A stretch of 48,477 bases of DNA from a virus, in IMG/VR virus record IMGVR_UViG_3300005288_000006, positions 1 to 48,477 of that record; one strand, 5' to 3'. Of the stretch, positions 13,222 through 20,276 are shown one piece after another (the stretch's first letter is position 1; the number at the start of each line of letters is the position of its first letter). A model generated the notes under the pieces. The model saw nothing but the letters and a program-made list of their open reading frames with translations, was not told the DNA's origin and made no database searches. Position numbers and translations under genes: made by a program.

Positions 13222-13993
13222 CGGCGGCAGGCTCCACAACTTCGGTCTGCGCCACCAGGGTGATCATCGTCGGCATTTGGGACAGCGGCGCCCCATTCTT
13301 GCCGGTCAGCTCCTTGCGATCGATCTGATAGCCGCACAGCTGCGCGTAGAAGACCCGTGCGGCCTGTTGGTCGTGCATCAGTACTTCGATATTGCCGTTA
13401 CGGTCGGTCTTGGCCCCCTTGTACAGCGCGCGACCGGCCTCGGACAGATCGCGGGTATCCGTGACGATCGTGACCTTCACGCCCTGGCCGTGGCACTTAG
13501 GGCAATCGGGATGAGGGTCAAGCGTCGAATTGAAGCCCATGCCGCCGGCCCAATCGGGCATTGAGGCGGCCACTCGCTTGCCCTTCTCATTGATGCGGAA
13601 GCCTTCGTCTGCCTCCGTCACGGCCTTCTCGAACTCGAACTCGCGCCACTGATACCCAAATCCCTCGCCGTGGCAATGACGGCAGCAGCGGGCCTCTACG
13701 CGCGTCAGCTCGTTAGGGTCGGCGGTGGCGATCAGCCAGGTTTTGTGTTTGAGCTCTTCGGCGCCGACATGGAAAGCCTCCAGTCGCTTGGCCCGTCGGG
13801 CCATCGCCGTCTCATATAGGGCCGGCTTGAGATGGGGCTGCCGCATCCAGCTATAGGAGCACTTCCTCGCATTGTCCCGACTGTAGCCGGCGGCGAGTGC
13901 GCTGTTGTACGGGTCGAGCGTCTCTTCGTAGCGCAGAATAAATTCCTGCTCACGGGCGTTCAGTTCCTCGAACCGGTCTCGGTAGTCGGCCAT
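13214..13993 (-). CDS. terS: Terminase small subunit with zinc-binding insert
   Basis: A 259-aa protein. The N terminus has the Terminase_2 helix-turn-helix pattern (LNAREQEFILRYEETLDPYNSALAAGYS, in parts) that recognises the packaging site. It is longer than the usual 150-180 aa because residues about 100-175 contain two Cys-pair knuckles, CCRHCHGEGF and CPKCHGQGV, of the DnaJ-type CxxCxGxG form, likely binding zinc. TAAAGGC precedes the ATG. It is followed by the large subunit. Long zinc-containing small terminases occur in some Pseudomonas and Burkholderia phages (general knowledge). Confidence 0.85.
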   Translation of the reverse strand: MADYRDRFEELNAREQEFILRYEETLDPYNSALAAGYSRDNARKCSYSWMRQPHLKPALYETAMARRAKRLEAFHVGAEELKHKTWLIATADPNELTRVEARCCRHCHGEGFGYQWREFEFEKAVTEADEGFRINEKGKRVAASMPDWAGGMGFNSTLDPHPDCPKCHGQGVKVTIVTDTRDLSEAGRALYKGAKTDRNGNIEVLMHDQQAARVFYAQLCGYQIDRKELTGKNGAPLSQMPTMITLVAQTEVVEPAADE

Positions 13994-14026
13994 CGTCTTA
14001 AGCCTTTAGGCGGTAAATTACAGCCA

Positions 14027-14035
14027 AATATACCA
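14027..14035 (-). promoter_or_regulatory. Possible extended -10 promoter for terminase genes
   Basis: Minus strand TGG-TATATT fits an extended -10 (TGn-TATAAT) about 35 bases before the small-terminase start. No -35 box is seen, and it does not belong to the early promoter family. Confidence 0.3.
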
Positions 14036-14051
14036 TCCCTAGAGGTTCCGC

Positions 14052-14354
14052 GACTGCAGGGGATTGAATTTTGATCCCCTGCAGTCTACAGGCCACGTAA
14101 TCCGCGGGCTCCAGCCATTTCTGCAGGGGATTGCAGGGGATGCAGGGGTGGTTTCGCCGCCGCGCCAGCTGGCAGCCCACGGCCTACCGGCGCTGCCCTA
14201 TATTTATAATATCTAATCTATATCTACTACTTAAAGTAATACTCTGCATCCCCTGCAGAATCGCTACAGGCCACGTATTTAAAGGGCTCCAGCTGCAGGG
14301 GATCGATTTTAGCATCCCCTGCAAAACCGTTTTGATCCCCTGCATCCCCTGCAG
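14052..14354. repeat. Iteron cluster, candidate replication origin
   Basis: Nine full copies and one partial copy of TGCAGGGGAT occur in both orientations at about 14055, 14074, 14122, 14132, 14141 (partial), 14248, 14294, 14314, 14335 and 14344. The first pair forms a perfect 13-base inverted repeat (14052-14064 with 14074-14086). A composite unit, CTACAGGCCACGTA then GGGCTCCAG at identical spacing, is present twice (14086-14114 and 14264-14292). There is no gene here. AT-rich tracts at 14196-14245 and 14355-14420 flank it and the primase is adjacent, as expected of an initiator-bound origin. Confidence 0.7.
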
Positions 14355-14420
14355 ATCAATTATAAATTTAAATCGAACCGGCCTAATCGATTATAAATTT
14401 TACAAATTACATAAATTACA
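14355..14420. other. AT-rich tract beside iterons (candidate unwinding element)
   Basis: About 65 bp made mainly of A and T, with repeated TATAAATTT/ACAAATTACATAAATTAC motifs, lying between the last iteron and the primase terminator. A similar AT-rich stretch occurs at 14196-14245 between the two iteron groups. Such DNA melts easily; the role is inferred. Confidence 0.5.
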
Positions 14421-14450
14421 GCAATAAAAAACCCCGCTCGATGGCGGGGC
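14421..14450 (-). terminator. Rho-independent terminator after primase
   Basis: Minus strand CCCCGC-ATCGA-type loop-GCGGGG followed by TTTTTTATT, directly behind the primase stop codon. It protects the iteron region from primase-operon transcription. Confidence 0.9.
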
Positions 14451-14456
14451 TATAAT

Positions 14457-17102
14457 TTAAATTTCTACCAGTCTCCAGACTATTCGCTTTATTCGATCAG
14501 GCAGACCGACGAATTTCCGACCGTTTAACGCCCTCCCTTTCATGTCGCGAAGGAACCACCCAAGACGTTGAGGGTTCGGCCGACCGTGCTTGTCGGTGTT
14601 CACCAGCTCAATGGCCTCAAGCCACGAAGGGCAGGCAACAGGGTCGACTGGCTCGTGGGTGATCTGGTGAGTCGTGCGGCCCTCATCGCCGAACCGCTCA
14701 AGCCAGGCGTTCATCAGCATCTCGAGCTTCTGTACTTCCGGGTCCGCCTGTTGCTGTGCCTGCATCTCCTCGATCGGGTCACCCCAGCCCAGCCACACAA
14801 CCGCACCACGCACCAGGCCATTCCACTCCTCGAACGACGCGTAACCGCCAATCTTGCGCCGCGTCTCCTCACGGCCGTATGCCGAATAGGTGATGAGCAG
14901 GTCGATCAGGTCACCGCGCAGGCTGTCCATATTGGCCCGGATCACCTCTACCGGGTCAAAGCCGTGCTTGCGGAGCTCCGGCGCCTCATCACTGCAAAGG
15001 TTGATCGGCAGCAGCCGGCGCACCATGTCACCACTGATCGACACGTTGTTGCCGTTGAGCACCCACATCGCCCGGTTCGGCAGGCGCAACATCACCGACT
15101 TACCCAATAGGCGGCTGTTGTACTCCTCACAGGTCAGCGCCATGCAAAGCTCACTGGAGGCGTCGAGGTAGCGCATTACGTTGTCAAACATGATGGTTAG
15201 CGGCCCCTGATCAAGGATCGAGGTCAGCACCTTGGCCTGCTCGGCCTGCTCGCGCCCAATGGCCGACATCCTTGGCTTCTCTCCGGTCAGCCAGAGCAGC
15301 GCTGAGGAGAGAAGCGTTTTACCGGTGCCGAACACCTGAGCATTAACCAGGAAAGCCGGCGCGGTCGGGAGGGCTGGACGGCACACCGCCGTAAACATCG
15401 CCGCCAGGCACACCGACTTGGCCGACTGATCGGCAAAAGGAAACTCTGCAAACGGCGCCCACACCCGCTGCAACGCTTCCGCCATCTCATCCGTCGTCAA
15501 CAACCGAGGTGCCCGCACAGCCCCGCGCTGCACATAAAGGCCGGTGCGCTCGTCGAGCCCCTGCTGCGAGGCGACCGACCCATCCGCCCGCACTACCGGC
15601 AGCGGCACCGCGGCCTTAATCTCACCGACACCCGGGAACCACTCACGCTCAACCACACGGCGCATCAATTCGCCCGGCAACTTAGCCGGAGCACCCTTGC
15701 CGCCCTTCTCCACGCGCATATGCGTCTCAACTTCAGAAGCGAGGGTGTTCAGAGTGTGCTTGAGGATCCGCCCATCGCCCAGCACCGAGACCAATTGCTG
15801 ATTGCGCTGGAACAGGTTAGGGAACGCCGGCAACGCCTTGACGATTGCACGCTCTGCGCTGACCAGTTTGCCGTCGTCAACCTCTATACGCTCACAGCCG
15901 GCTGCCACCTGCTCAGCCGTCAATCGGCCCACGGTCGCCCAGGTTGTGCGGGTAGCGCAGTTGTGCGCAATCCACGCACGCAGCTCGGGCGTATCGGCGC
16001 AAGCCGGATGCATCAGCAGCATTTCGAGCACAACCTGGCAGTTGCCTCCGGCTTTCCACGCCAGATCATCGAGCAACGTGCCCACATCACCTGCAGCCCA
16101 CCGCGCGGAGAAATCACGGGTATCGCTGTTCTGCAGCTCAGCCAATAGTTCGGCCGGATCGGTGCTGCCCTTGAAGAGGGGCACCGGTTCGGTTGTCCAG
16201 TCGATAGCTCGCGGTGTCGCAGCCAGTACCGGCGGGAATGAGTTAAACACAGCAGCCGCATCGACCGGGGCACGTTGAGCGGCGGTCATGCCCGCCTCGT
16301 GCAACAGGCTGCCCAGCGTACGGGCGCCCGGCTTAAAGCTATCCCAGGTGTGCCATTTATCCTCAAAGGCGCCGTCATCGTGCTTGTCGGAAGTGGCCGA
16401 CCACTCGCGGGCCAGCTCAAAGCCAATACCCTCGGCCCCCTCGGTGTGATCTTCCCAGTGTTTGACTGAGGCAATCGCATGCACCCAGCTGTGATAGTCC
16501 TCAGGATCGCGGCCTGACAGCGCCTGCATCACTAGCTCAACGTCATCGAGCTTGCCCGCATAGTCGACAGCCTCACGCGTTGCGCGCGGTTGGCGCACCT
16601 GCACGAGCCATTGCGGTATGGGGTCAGCACGCACCACCGACGGCAGACCACCGGCCCACTGATAAAGGCCGCCATTAGGGTGCCGGCTCGGCGGCAGCAC
16701 CGCATAGCCGTTGTACTTGCCGTCGATGCCCACCGCAGGCTGACTGCTGTAACTGGCGTCATCGCGGCGAGGCGCCGCATAGTAGTCGTGAAATCCGCCG
16801 CCAGGGCTATCGACGCGTAGCGGCGAACCGATAGGCCCGTGCTGTGCCTGCAGCGCCGCAAAGCTCTCGTTGCCGCCGTTGCGTGGGTCAACATCGAACA
16901 CATACAGGCCGCCGGCAGACGGCCGGGTGCCGATATTCGCGTCAGGGTGTGACGACCACCACGCATCTATCTGAGCCAGATCAGTGGTCGCCTCACTGGA
17001 GCCGTGGGAATCCTTGAAGGGTGACTTTGTACCGGCGACAAGTGGAAAGACGTGCCAACCCAAGCCGGCGTAATAACGGGCCCACTGGTGCAGGGGGCTC
17101 AT
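14457..17102 (-). CDS. Bifunctional prim-pol primase / D5-like helicase
   Basis: An 881-aa replication protein. Residues about 1-180 form a bifunctional primase-polymerase (prim-pol) domain: WHVFPLVAGTKSPF, then IGTRPSAGGLYVFDVDPRNGG with the metal-binding DVD, and GGGFHDYY. A PriCT-like section follows (DYHSWVHAIASVKHW). The C-terminal part is ATPase-like with FGTGKTLLSSALLWLTG (Walker A) and a region TIMFDNVMRYLDASS. It makes primers and probably unwinds DNA at the adjacent iteron origin. ATG at 17102 overlaps the preceding stop (ATGA). Residues near the end also contain AAAGCGAATAGTCT-like DNA resembling the promoter family, but without a -35. Confidence 0.85.
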   Translation of the reverse strand: MSPLHQWARYYAGLGWHVFPLVAGTKSPFKDSHGSSEATTDLAQIDAWWSSHPDANIGTRPSAGGLYVFDVDPRNGGNESFAALQAQHGPIGSPLRVDSPGGGFHDYYAAPRRDDASYSSQPAVGIDGKYNGYAVLPPSRHPNGGLYQWAGGLPSVVRADPIPQWLVQVRQPRATREAVDYAGKLDDVELVMQALSGRDPEDYHSWVHAIASVKHWEDHTEGAEGIGFELAREWSATSDKHDDGAFEDKWHTWDSFKPGARTLGSLLHEAGMTAAQRAPVDAAAVFNSFPPVLAATPRAIDWTTEPVPLFKGSTDPAELLAELQNSDTRDFSARWAAGDVGTLLDDLAWKAGGNCQVVLEMLLMHPACADTPELRAWIAHNCATRTTWATVGRLTAEQVAAGCERIEVDDGKLVSAERAIVKALPAFPNLFQRNQQLVSVLGDGRILKHTLNTLASEVETHMRVEKGGKGAPAKLPGELMRRVVEREWFPGVGEIKAAVPLPVVRADGSVASQQGLDERTGLYVQRGAVRAPRLLTTDEMAEALQRVWAPFAEFPFADQSAKSVCLAAMFTAVCRPALPTAPAFLVNAQVFGTGKTLLSSALLWLTGEKPRMSAIGREQAEQAKVLTSILDQGPLTIMFDNVMRYLDASSELCMALTCEEYNSRLLGKSVMLRLPNRAMWVLNGNNVSISGDMVRRLLPINLCSDEAPELRKHGFDPVEVIRANMDSLRGDLIDLLITYSAYGREETRRKIGGYASFEEWNGLVRGAVVWLGWGDPIEEMQAQQQADPEVQKLEMLMNAWLERFGDEGRTTHQITHEPVDPVACPSWLEAIELVNTDKHGRPNPQRLGWFLRDMKGRALNGRKFVGLPDRIKRIVWRLVEI

Positions 17103-17233
17103 ACACAAATGCCCCAAGCTGCGTAGGTCGAAGCCAATCTACGGTAGGGCGCCCATTCAATCGCCATCGGGTAACGAGTGCCGGCAAAAACAAAAGCCCC
17201 GAGCAAGGCAATAGAAAATTTAGTTGCGGTCAT
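17099..17233 (-). CDS. Small hydrophobic protein (44 aa)
   Basis: MTATKFSIALLGAFVFAGTR begins with a hydrophobic helix that could be a signal or membrane anchor, then a short polar tail (RRLASTYAAWGICV). It is joined to the DNA-binding gene before it and the primase after it by ATGA overlaps, so it is translated in line with them. Function unknown. Confidence 0.6.
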   Translation of the reverse strand: MTATKFSIALLGAFVFAGTRYPMAIEWAPYRRLASTYAAWGICV

Positions 17234-17604
17234 TTCGCACCCCGCGCCCAAAGCATCATGGCGTAATTGGCCACGTCGACCCATTCACCGCCCGATTGAG
17301 CATTAACCATCAACCCTTTTAAACAGTGGTCAGTGCACCGCTCCGGATCGTCCCACCCCTCCTTACCCTTAGCCCGGGCCTGCGCCATCTTGGCGTGCAT
17401 GGCAGCGGCGAATTTATCGACCGCCTCATCGTCGGGGTGCTGGTTTACGGCCGTGCGGGCCAGTACATCGGGCAGGTTATAGCGGATCGTGCGGGCGCCA
17501 ATGCGGTGGAAGGGCAGCAAGCCGTCACGCGTCATCTTGCGAATGGTTTCAACATCGAGGCCCAGGGTCTCGGCCAGTTGTTCGGCGCTCAATATGCAGG
17601 TCAT
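17230..17604 (-). CDS. Helix-turn-helix DNA-binding protein (MerR/excisionase-like)
   Basis: A 124-aa protein. Residues about 4-45 form a winged-helix/HTH_17-like domain: LSAEQLAETLGLDVETIRKM followed by the wing with GLLPFHRIGARTIRYNLPDVLA. The C-terminal half is helical and acidic and contains CTDHCLKGL. ATG at 17604 has GGAG 10 bases upstream; a GTG ten codons earlier is less well supported. It heads the operon that includes the primase and lies near the iteron origin. It may regulate that operon or bind the origin (inference). Confidence 0.72.
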   Translation of the reverse strand: MTCILSAEQLAETLGLDVETIRKMTRDGLLPFHRIGARTIRYNLPDVLARTAVNQHPDDEAVDKFAAAMHAKMAQARAKGKEGWDDPERCTDHCLKGLMVNAQSGGEWVDVANYAMMLWARGAK

Positions 17605-17690
17605 AGGGGGTCTACTCCGGTCAATTGCGGTCACGATACGGCGCCAAGCCGCACCGCCGCAAGCGGTATAGCTAAAATCAATCAGGCATT

Positions 17691-17712
17691 AAAAAGCCCC
17701 AGCTAAGGGGCT
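17691..17712 (-). terminator. Rho-independent terminator
   Basis: Minus strand GCCCC-TTAGCT-GGGGC followed by TTTTTAATG. It ends the long operon 19955-17711; the stop codon of its last gene touches the stem. The 90 bp from here to 17604 hold no clear family promoter. Confidence 0.88.
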
Positions 17713-18004
17713 ATCGCTTCAAGCGTCTACAGAGTTTGCACCTGGCCCCGCACCCTGACGCTCGATCGTCATCGGTCCAATAGGCCTCCAGCTCTCGGGC
17801 CGTGCCGCAACGGGCGCACCGCTTGGCCAGAATTCCTCCGATGTTGATCATCTGCCCGGTCATGAATCGATCGATGTCACTCACTGGCAGCAGCGCGCAT
17901 ATGGTGTCCTTGCGAACCCCATACAGCCGCCCGACCCTGCGGCGGGAACCTAGCCGGTACATATGGAATCGCAGCTCGGCCGGGGTCGCCTCGATACGCG
18001 TCAC
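17711..18004 (-). CDS. Zinc-ribbon/HTH small protein
   Basis: A 97-aa protein with GTG start overlapping the upstream stop (GTGA). The N terminus (ELRFHMYRLGSRRRVGRLYG plus VRKDTICALL) resembles a helix-turn-helix. The C terminus has Cys pairs CARCG and CKLC about 27 residues apart around a polar loop, matching the treble-clef zinc knuckle common in phage HNH or recombination-endonuclease relatives, but no catalytic His-Asn-His is visible. Probably nucleic-acid binding. Confidence 0.68.
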   Translation of the reverse strand: MTRIEATPAELRFHMYRLGSRRRVGRLYGVRKDTICALLPVSDIDRFMTGQMINIGGILAKRCARCGTARELEAYWTDDDRASGCGARCKLCRRLKR

Positions 18005-18744
18005 GATTTCACCCCATTCAGCGCTGCGGTGGCGTCGAGGCAGGCGCGAGCAAGCCACCCTTTCAGCGCGAATTTCTCCTGCTCCGCGGTCATTTCGTCG
18101 CGGCGCTGCACTTTCGCCAGTCCACGCATGCCGATGACTTCGTGCGTCCAGTTTGCGAAAGCTTGCTGCTCGTCGATTACCTGCGCAACCGGCGCTGGCG
18201 GGGCGGTGAACAACTCCTCCTCGATCTTGTACGGTCCTACGATTTCGGCAAGTTGTTCTTTCGAATACAGCACGCATGCCGGCCACCACTCTGTGACTTC
18301 ACCTCCAACGGTTACTTTTGGCGCTTGAATTCGATAGTAGGCCGGCTCACCCCGCCCACTTTCCAGCTCTGCGAGCCGATCCCGCGCAGCCTGATACGTC
18401 GCAGCGGCGAACTCGGCCTCGGCTTCAAGCTGCGTTATCCGCGCTTCGAGGCGGGCGTTCTCGGCCTGCAAATTGTAGGCGACTTCGGATGCGTTCTTGA
18501 TCGGTTGCCGCTCGACCGCTGGCGCATCAAGCAGTGGTCGGCTGTTCCAGTAGGAGCGTGCATCCGCATGGGTATTGAAAGTTTTAGTGAGGATGCGACA
18601 GCCCAGGCAACGAACTTGGGATTGCGTTCTACGGCCTCGATCCGTGTCATAAACGTCCCACGCCAGCGACACTTCGCTCGAGCCACAAAACGGGCACGGC
18701 AGCAGCTCCCGCGACACGCCGTCAATCGTTGGTTTATTGGTCAT
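18001..18744 (-). CDS. Lar-like restriction alleviation protein with coiled coil
   Basis: A 247-aa protein. Residues about 14-70 match the Lar pattern: LLPCPFCGSSEVSL, a second Cys pair RCLGCRI, and the closing HADARSYWNSRP. Lar-type proteins counter type I restriction in other phages and prophages. A Glu/Ala coiled coil (ENARLEARITQLEAEAEF) and an additional C-terminal domain follow, so it is much longer than plain Lar (about 60-70 aa). It may protect phage DNA from restriction, in line with the methyltransferase at 21379; activity untested. Confidence 0.72.
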   Translation of the reverse strand: MTNKPTIDGVSRELLPCPFCGSSEVSLAWDVYDTDRGRRTQSQVRCLGCRILTKTFNTHADARSYWNSRPLLDAPAVERQPIKNASEVAYNLQAENARLEARITQLEAEAEFAAATYQAARDRLAELESGRGEPAYYRIQAPKVTVGGEVTEWWPACVLYSKEQLAEIVGPYKIEEELFTAPPAPVAQVIDEQQAFANWTHEVIGMRGLAKVQRRDEMTAEQEKFALKGWLARACLDATAALNGVKS

Positions 18745-18952
18745 GGTCAGTCCTCGCCTCTTTGAAGGCCTCTCGGGATTTCAGAAGTTTGGCGTTGTAA
18801 TTCGTCAGCCAGTTCAGGCAGCTCTTGCAAGTCACCTCGCTTTTTAAGCGCGTGCTTTCCCATTCCTCGCCTTCTCTATTTCCATTGCCCACACCACAAG
18901 CTGAATACGACCAATCTTCACCGCCTGCCGCTGCCCAATGCACCTTACTCAT
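18734..18952 (-). CDS. Small cysteine-containing protein (72 aa)
   Basis: Starts MSKVHWAAAGGEDWSYSACG and has a CKSC pair plus one earlier Cys and a His, which could make a zinc site of the type seen in many short phage proteins with the form 'H-A...C...VTCxxC'. The C terminus is charged and helical. GGGGAGAG precedes the ATG. Function unknown. Confidence 0.7.
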   Translation of the reverse strand: MSKVHWAAAGGEDWSYSACGVGNGNREGEEWESTRLKSEVTCKSCLNWLTNYNAKLLKSREAFKEARTDHDQ

Positions 18953-19118
18953 GACTCTCCCCCTCGGATTTTTGGTTGAGGGCGGCGTCTCGTTGCGATT
19001 TTCGCTCTGGATGACCTATCCGTAATTCACAATTAGGCAACCCCTCGCACGAATTCAGGCGGCTGGCGTCCTTGCAGCCACAAAATGATTTTTTGTATTC
19101 GGCCCATTTATCCTTCAT
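18945..19118 (-). CDS. Small cysteine-rich protein (57 aa)
   Basis: Starts MKDKWAEYKKSFCGCKDASR and contains four Cys (CGC, then SCEGLPNC) followed by a polar tail. GGGAG lies upstream; the ATG overlaps the preceding stop (ATGA), and the end overlaps the next gene by 8 bases. The four Cys suggest metal binding. No family recognised. Confidence 0.62.
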   Translation of the reverse strand: MKDKWAEYKKSFCGCKDASRLNSCEGLPNCELRIGHPERKSQRDAALNQKSEGESHE

Positions 19119-19519
19119 GGCGCAGTTCTCCCGTCAAATTCTGCCTCGGGGCTGGCGGCGCGTGCGATGGCTTCCTTTGCGTAATGTTCAGCCTGTTGGT
19201 GATTGGTTGCACCCATACATCCGCAGTCAGCGCCGCTGCAACAAATTCGATCATCCGGTCTCGAATAGGCATCTAGCAGATTATCCAGCGCGGCTTTCAT
19301 CTCCGTAATGCGCTGCTCGGCGGCGATCAATGCATCCGAAGTCCGGAGCAAGTCAGCATCAGCCGTATCGGCGCGCAGGCGTTGGGCGTCCCACATGGGC
19401 GCGATATTGCGCTCAAGGTCAGTGATCACTGACCAGACGTCTGCCAACTTCTGACCGCGGTTCGCCGCGTCTCGGTAGCTGTCCGCATAAACGAGAACTG
19501 GATTTTTTACTTCACTCAT
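19115..19519 (-). CDS. Hypothetical helical protein with C-terminal Cys cluster
   Basis: A 134-aa protein starting MSEVKNPVLVYADSYRDAAN. The middle is a predicted long helix (DALIAAEQRITEMKAALDNL). A cluster CCSGADCGCMG follows, then a His-containing helix. ATG at 19519 overlaps the stop of the preceding 26-aa gene (ATGA). No family recognised; a metal site is plausible. Confidence 0.7.
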   Translation of the reverse strand: MSEVKNPVLVYADSYRDAANRGQKLADVWSVITDLERNIAPMWDAQRLRADTADADLLRTSDALIAAEQRITEMKAALDNLLDAYSRPDDRICCSGADCGCMGATNHQQAEHYAKEAIARAASPEAEFDGRTAP

Positions 19520-19596
19520 GACATGCACCATTGAATAAGTTGAGGGAGGCCCGTATTGGCCCATATGACGATGGCAGCGATTGCGGGTTGGCTCAT
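19516..19596 (-). CDS. Micropeptide, hydrophobic (26 aa)
   Basis: MSQPAIAAIVIWANTGLPQL then six residues. Start and stop both form ATGA overlaps with neighbours, the same coupling used along the whole operon, which is the main support for translation. Too short to classify; a single membrane helix is possible. Confidence 0.45.
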   Translation of the reverse strand: MSQPAIAAIVIWANTGLPQLIQWCMS

Positions 19597-19664
19597 GATG
19601 CGATCCACCAGAAGAAGGGCGCCCAAACGAACACCAGGCAAAACAGAATGCATTTAATGATCAT
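19593..19664 (-). CDS. Micropeptide, single membrane helix (23 aa)
   Basis: MIIKCILFCLVFVWAPFFWW then three residues: almost entirely hydrophobic, with two Cys and four aromatic residues, typical of a one-pass inner-membrane peptide. AGGAG lies 8 bases before the ATG, and ATGA overlaps occur at both ends. It may modify a host membrane protein; no evidence beyond form. Confidence 0.52.
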   Translation of the reverse strand: MIIKCILFCLVFVWAPFFWWIAS

Positions 19665-19813
19665 GTCTGCTTCTCCTGCCGAGCGCGATACGCCTTGTTC
19701 CAGCCGTCAATCCAGCGCTTTAACGAAAACGAACACTTCTCTGCGTCGAACGGGTTTTCTTCACGCTTCAGGCCGCGCAGGAATGCGTCATAGCCTTGCT
19801 CAAATGCGGTCAT
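19661..19813 (-). CDS. Rmf/CrpP-like small protein
   Basis: A 50-aa basic protein with the ribosome-modulation-factor style pattern: G7-Y-D-A (EQGYDAFLRGLKR), N20-P-F, then W34-I-D-G-W38 and a basic end AYRARQ. In host Rmf this fold binds 16S rRNA and dimerises 70S ribosomes, and short CrpP-like relatives occur in pseudomonads and their phages (family knowledge). Here it might act on host ribosomes or be a structural relative with another job. The start overlaps the preceding gene by 14 bases. Second gene after the promoter at 19984. Confidence 0.62.
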   Translation of the reverse strand: MTAFEQGYDAFLRGLKREENPFDAEKCSFSLKRWIDGWNKAYRARQEKQT

Positions 19814-19955
19814 TGGACACCTCGAATTCAACGGGGCAGTAGGGCGAATTGAACTCTTCGCTGTATAAAAAGACCAATTGACCAGAGGGCACGCGCCACG
19901 CATGAACCCACTGCACGTAGCCTTCAAGCATTATCGGTGTGATGTAATGAGACAT
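19800..19955 (-). CDS. Small hypothetical protein (51 aa)
   Basis: Starts MSHYITPIMLEGYVQWVHAW and continues RVPSGQLVFLYSEEF. GGGAG lies 8 bases before the ATG. It is a compact mixed protein with four aromatic residues and no recognised family. It is the first of nine tightly overlapping genes controlled by the promoter at 19984-20012. Confidence 0.66.
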   Translation of the reverse strand: MSHYITPIMLEGYVQWVHAWRVPSGQLVFLYSEEFNSPYCPVEFEVSNDRI

Positions 19956-19983
19956 TTTTGCTTCTCCCGTTGCTGACAATCAC

Positions 19984-20012
19984 AGACTATTCCCCTTTGC
20001 ACCTACCGTCAA
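19984..20012 (-). promoter_or_regulatory. Phage early-type promoter (repeat family)
   Basis: Minus strand TTGACG, 17-base spacer ending AAAGGGGAA, TAGTCT. It drives 19955-17711. The divergent plus-strand fibre gene starts only 19 bases behind it. Confidence 0.82.
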
Positions 20013-20030
20013 GCTAAAAGGAACTCGGCT

Positions 20031-20276
20031 ATGCCAAATATCATCAACGCTAGCACCGGATGGATGGACCTTTATGGGCTCAGCGGTATCGCTCCCGGCG
20101 CCCCACTCAACGTTCAAAATCAAGCCGGCCCCCTCCTGCAAATCCGCGAGAACACGGTCGACCCTATAGGCAAGGTCGTAGAGACTTATCAAAGTCAGGA
20201 TTGCAGCGGCTCGGCAGTCCTGCAGGTTCGTAGTAGTGGCGGTCTCAACTTGTTCGTCCAGGAGCTGCCAGTATGA
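20031..20276 (+). CDS. Hypothetical virion-associated protein (81 aa)
   Basis: Starts MPNIINASTGWMDLYGLSGI, with AAAGGA before the ATG. It is a beta-rich protein with the segment GAPLNVQNQAGPLLQIRENT and a C-terminal strand LNLFVQELPV. Immediately followed and overlapped by a tail-fibre-like gene, so it may be a fibre base or decoration protein. No upstream plus-strand promoter of the known family is seen. Confidence 0.68.
   Translation: MPNIINASTGWMDLYGLSGIAPGAPLNVQNQAGPLLQIRENTVDPIGKVVETYQSQDCSGSAVLQVRSSGGLNLFVQELPV

Noticed and set aside
14470-14510. Extra family promoter at the end of the primase gene (ATAAAGCGAATAGTCT-like)
   Set aside because: The spacer and -10 resemble the family, but the -35 position reads TCTGCC, so it was not counted.
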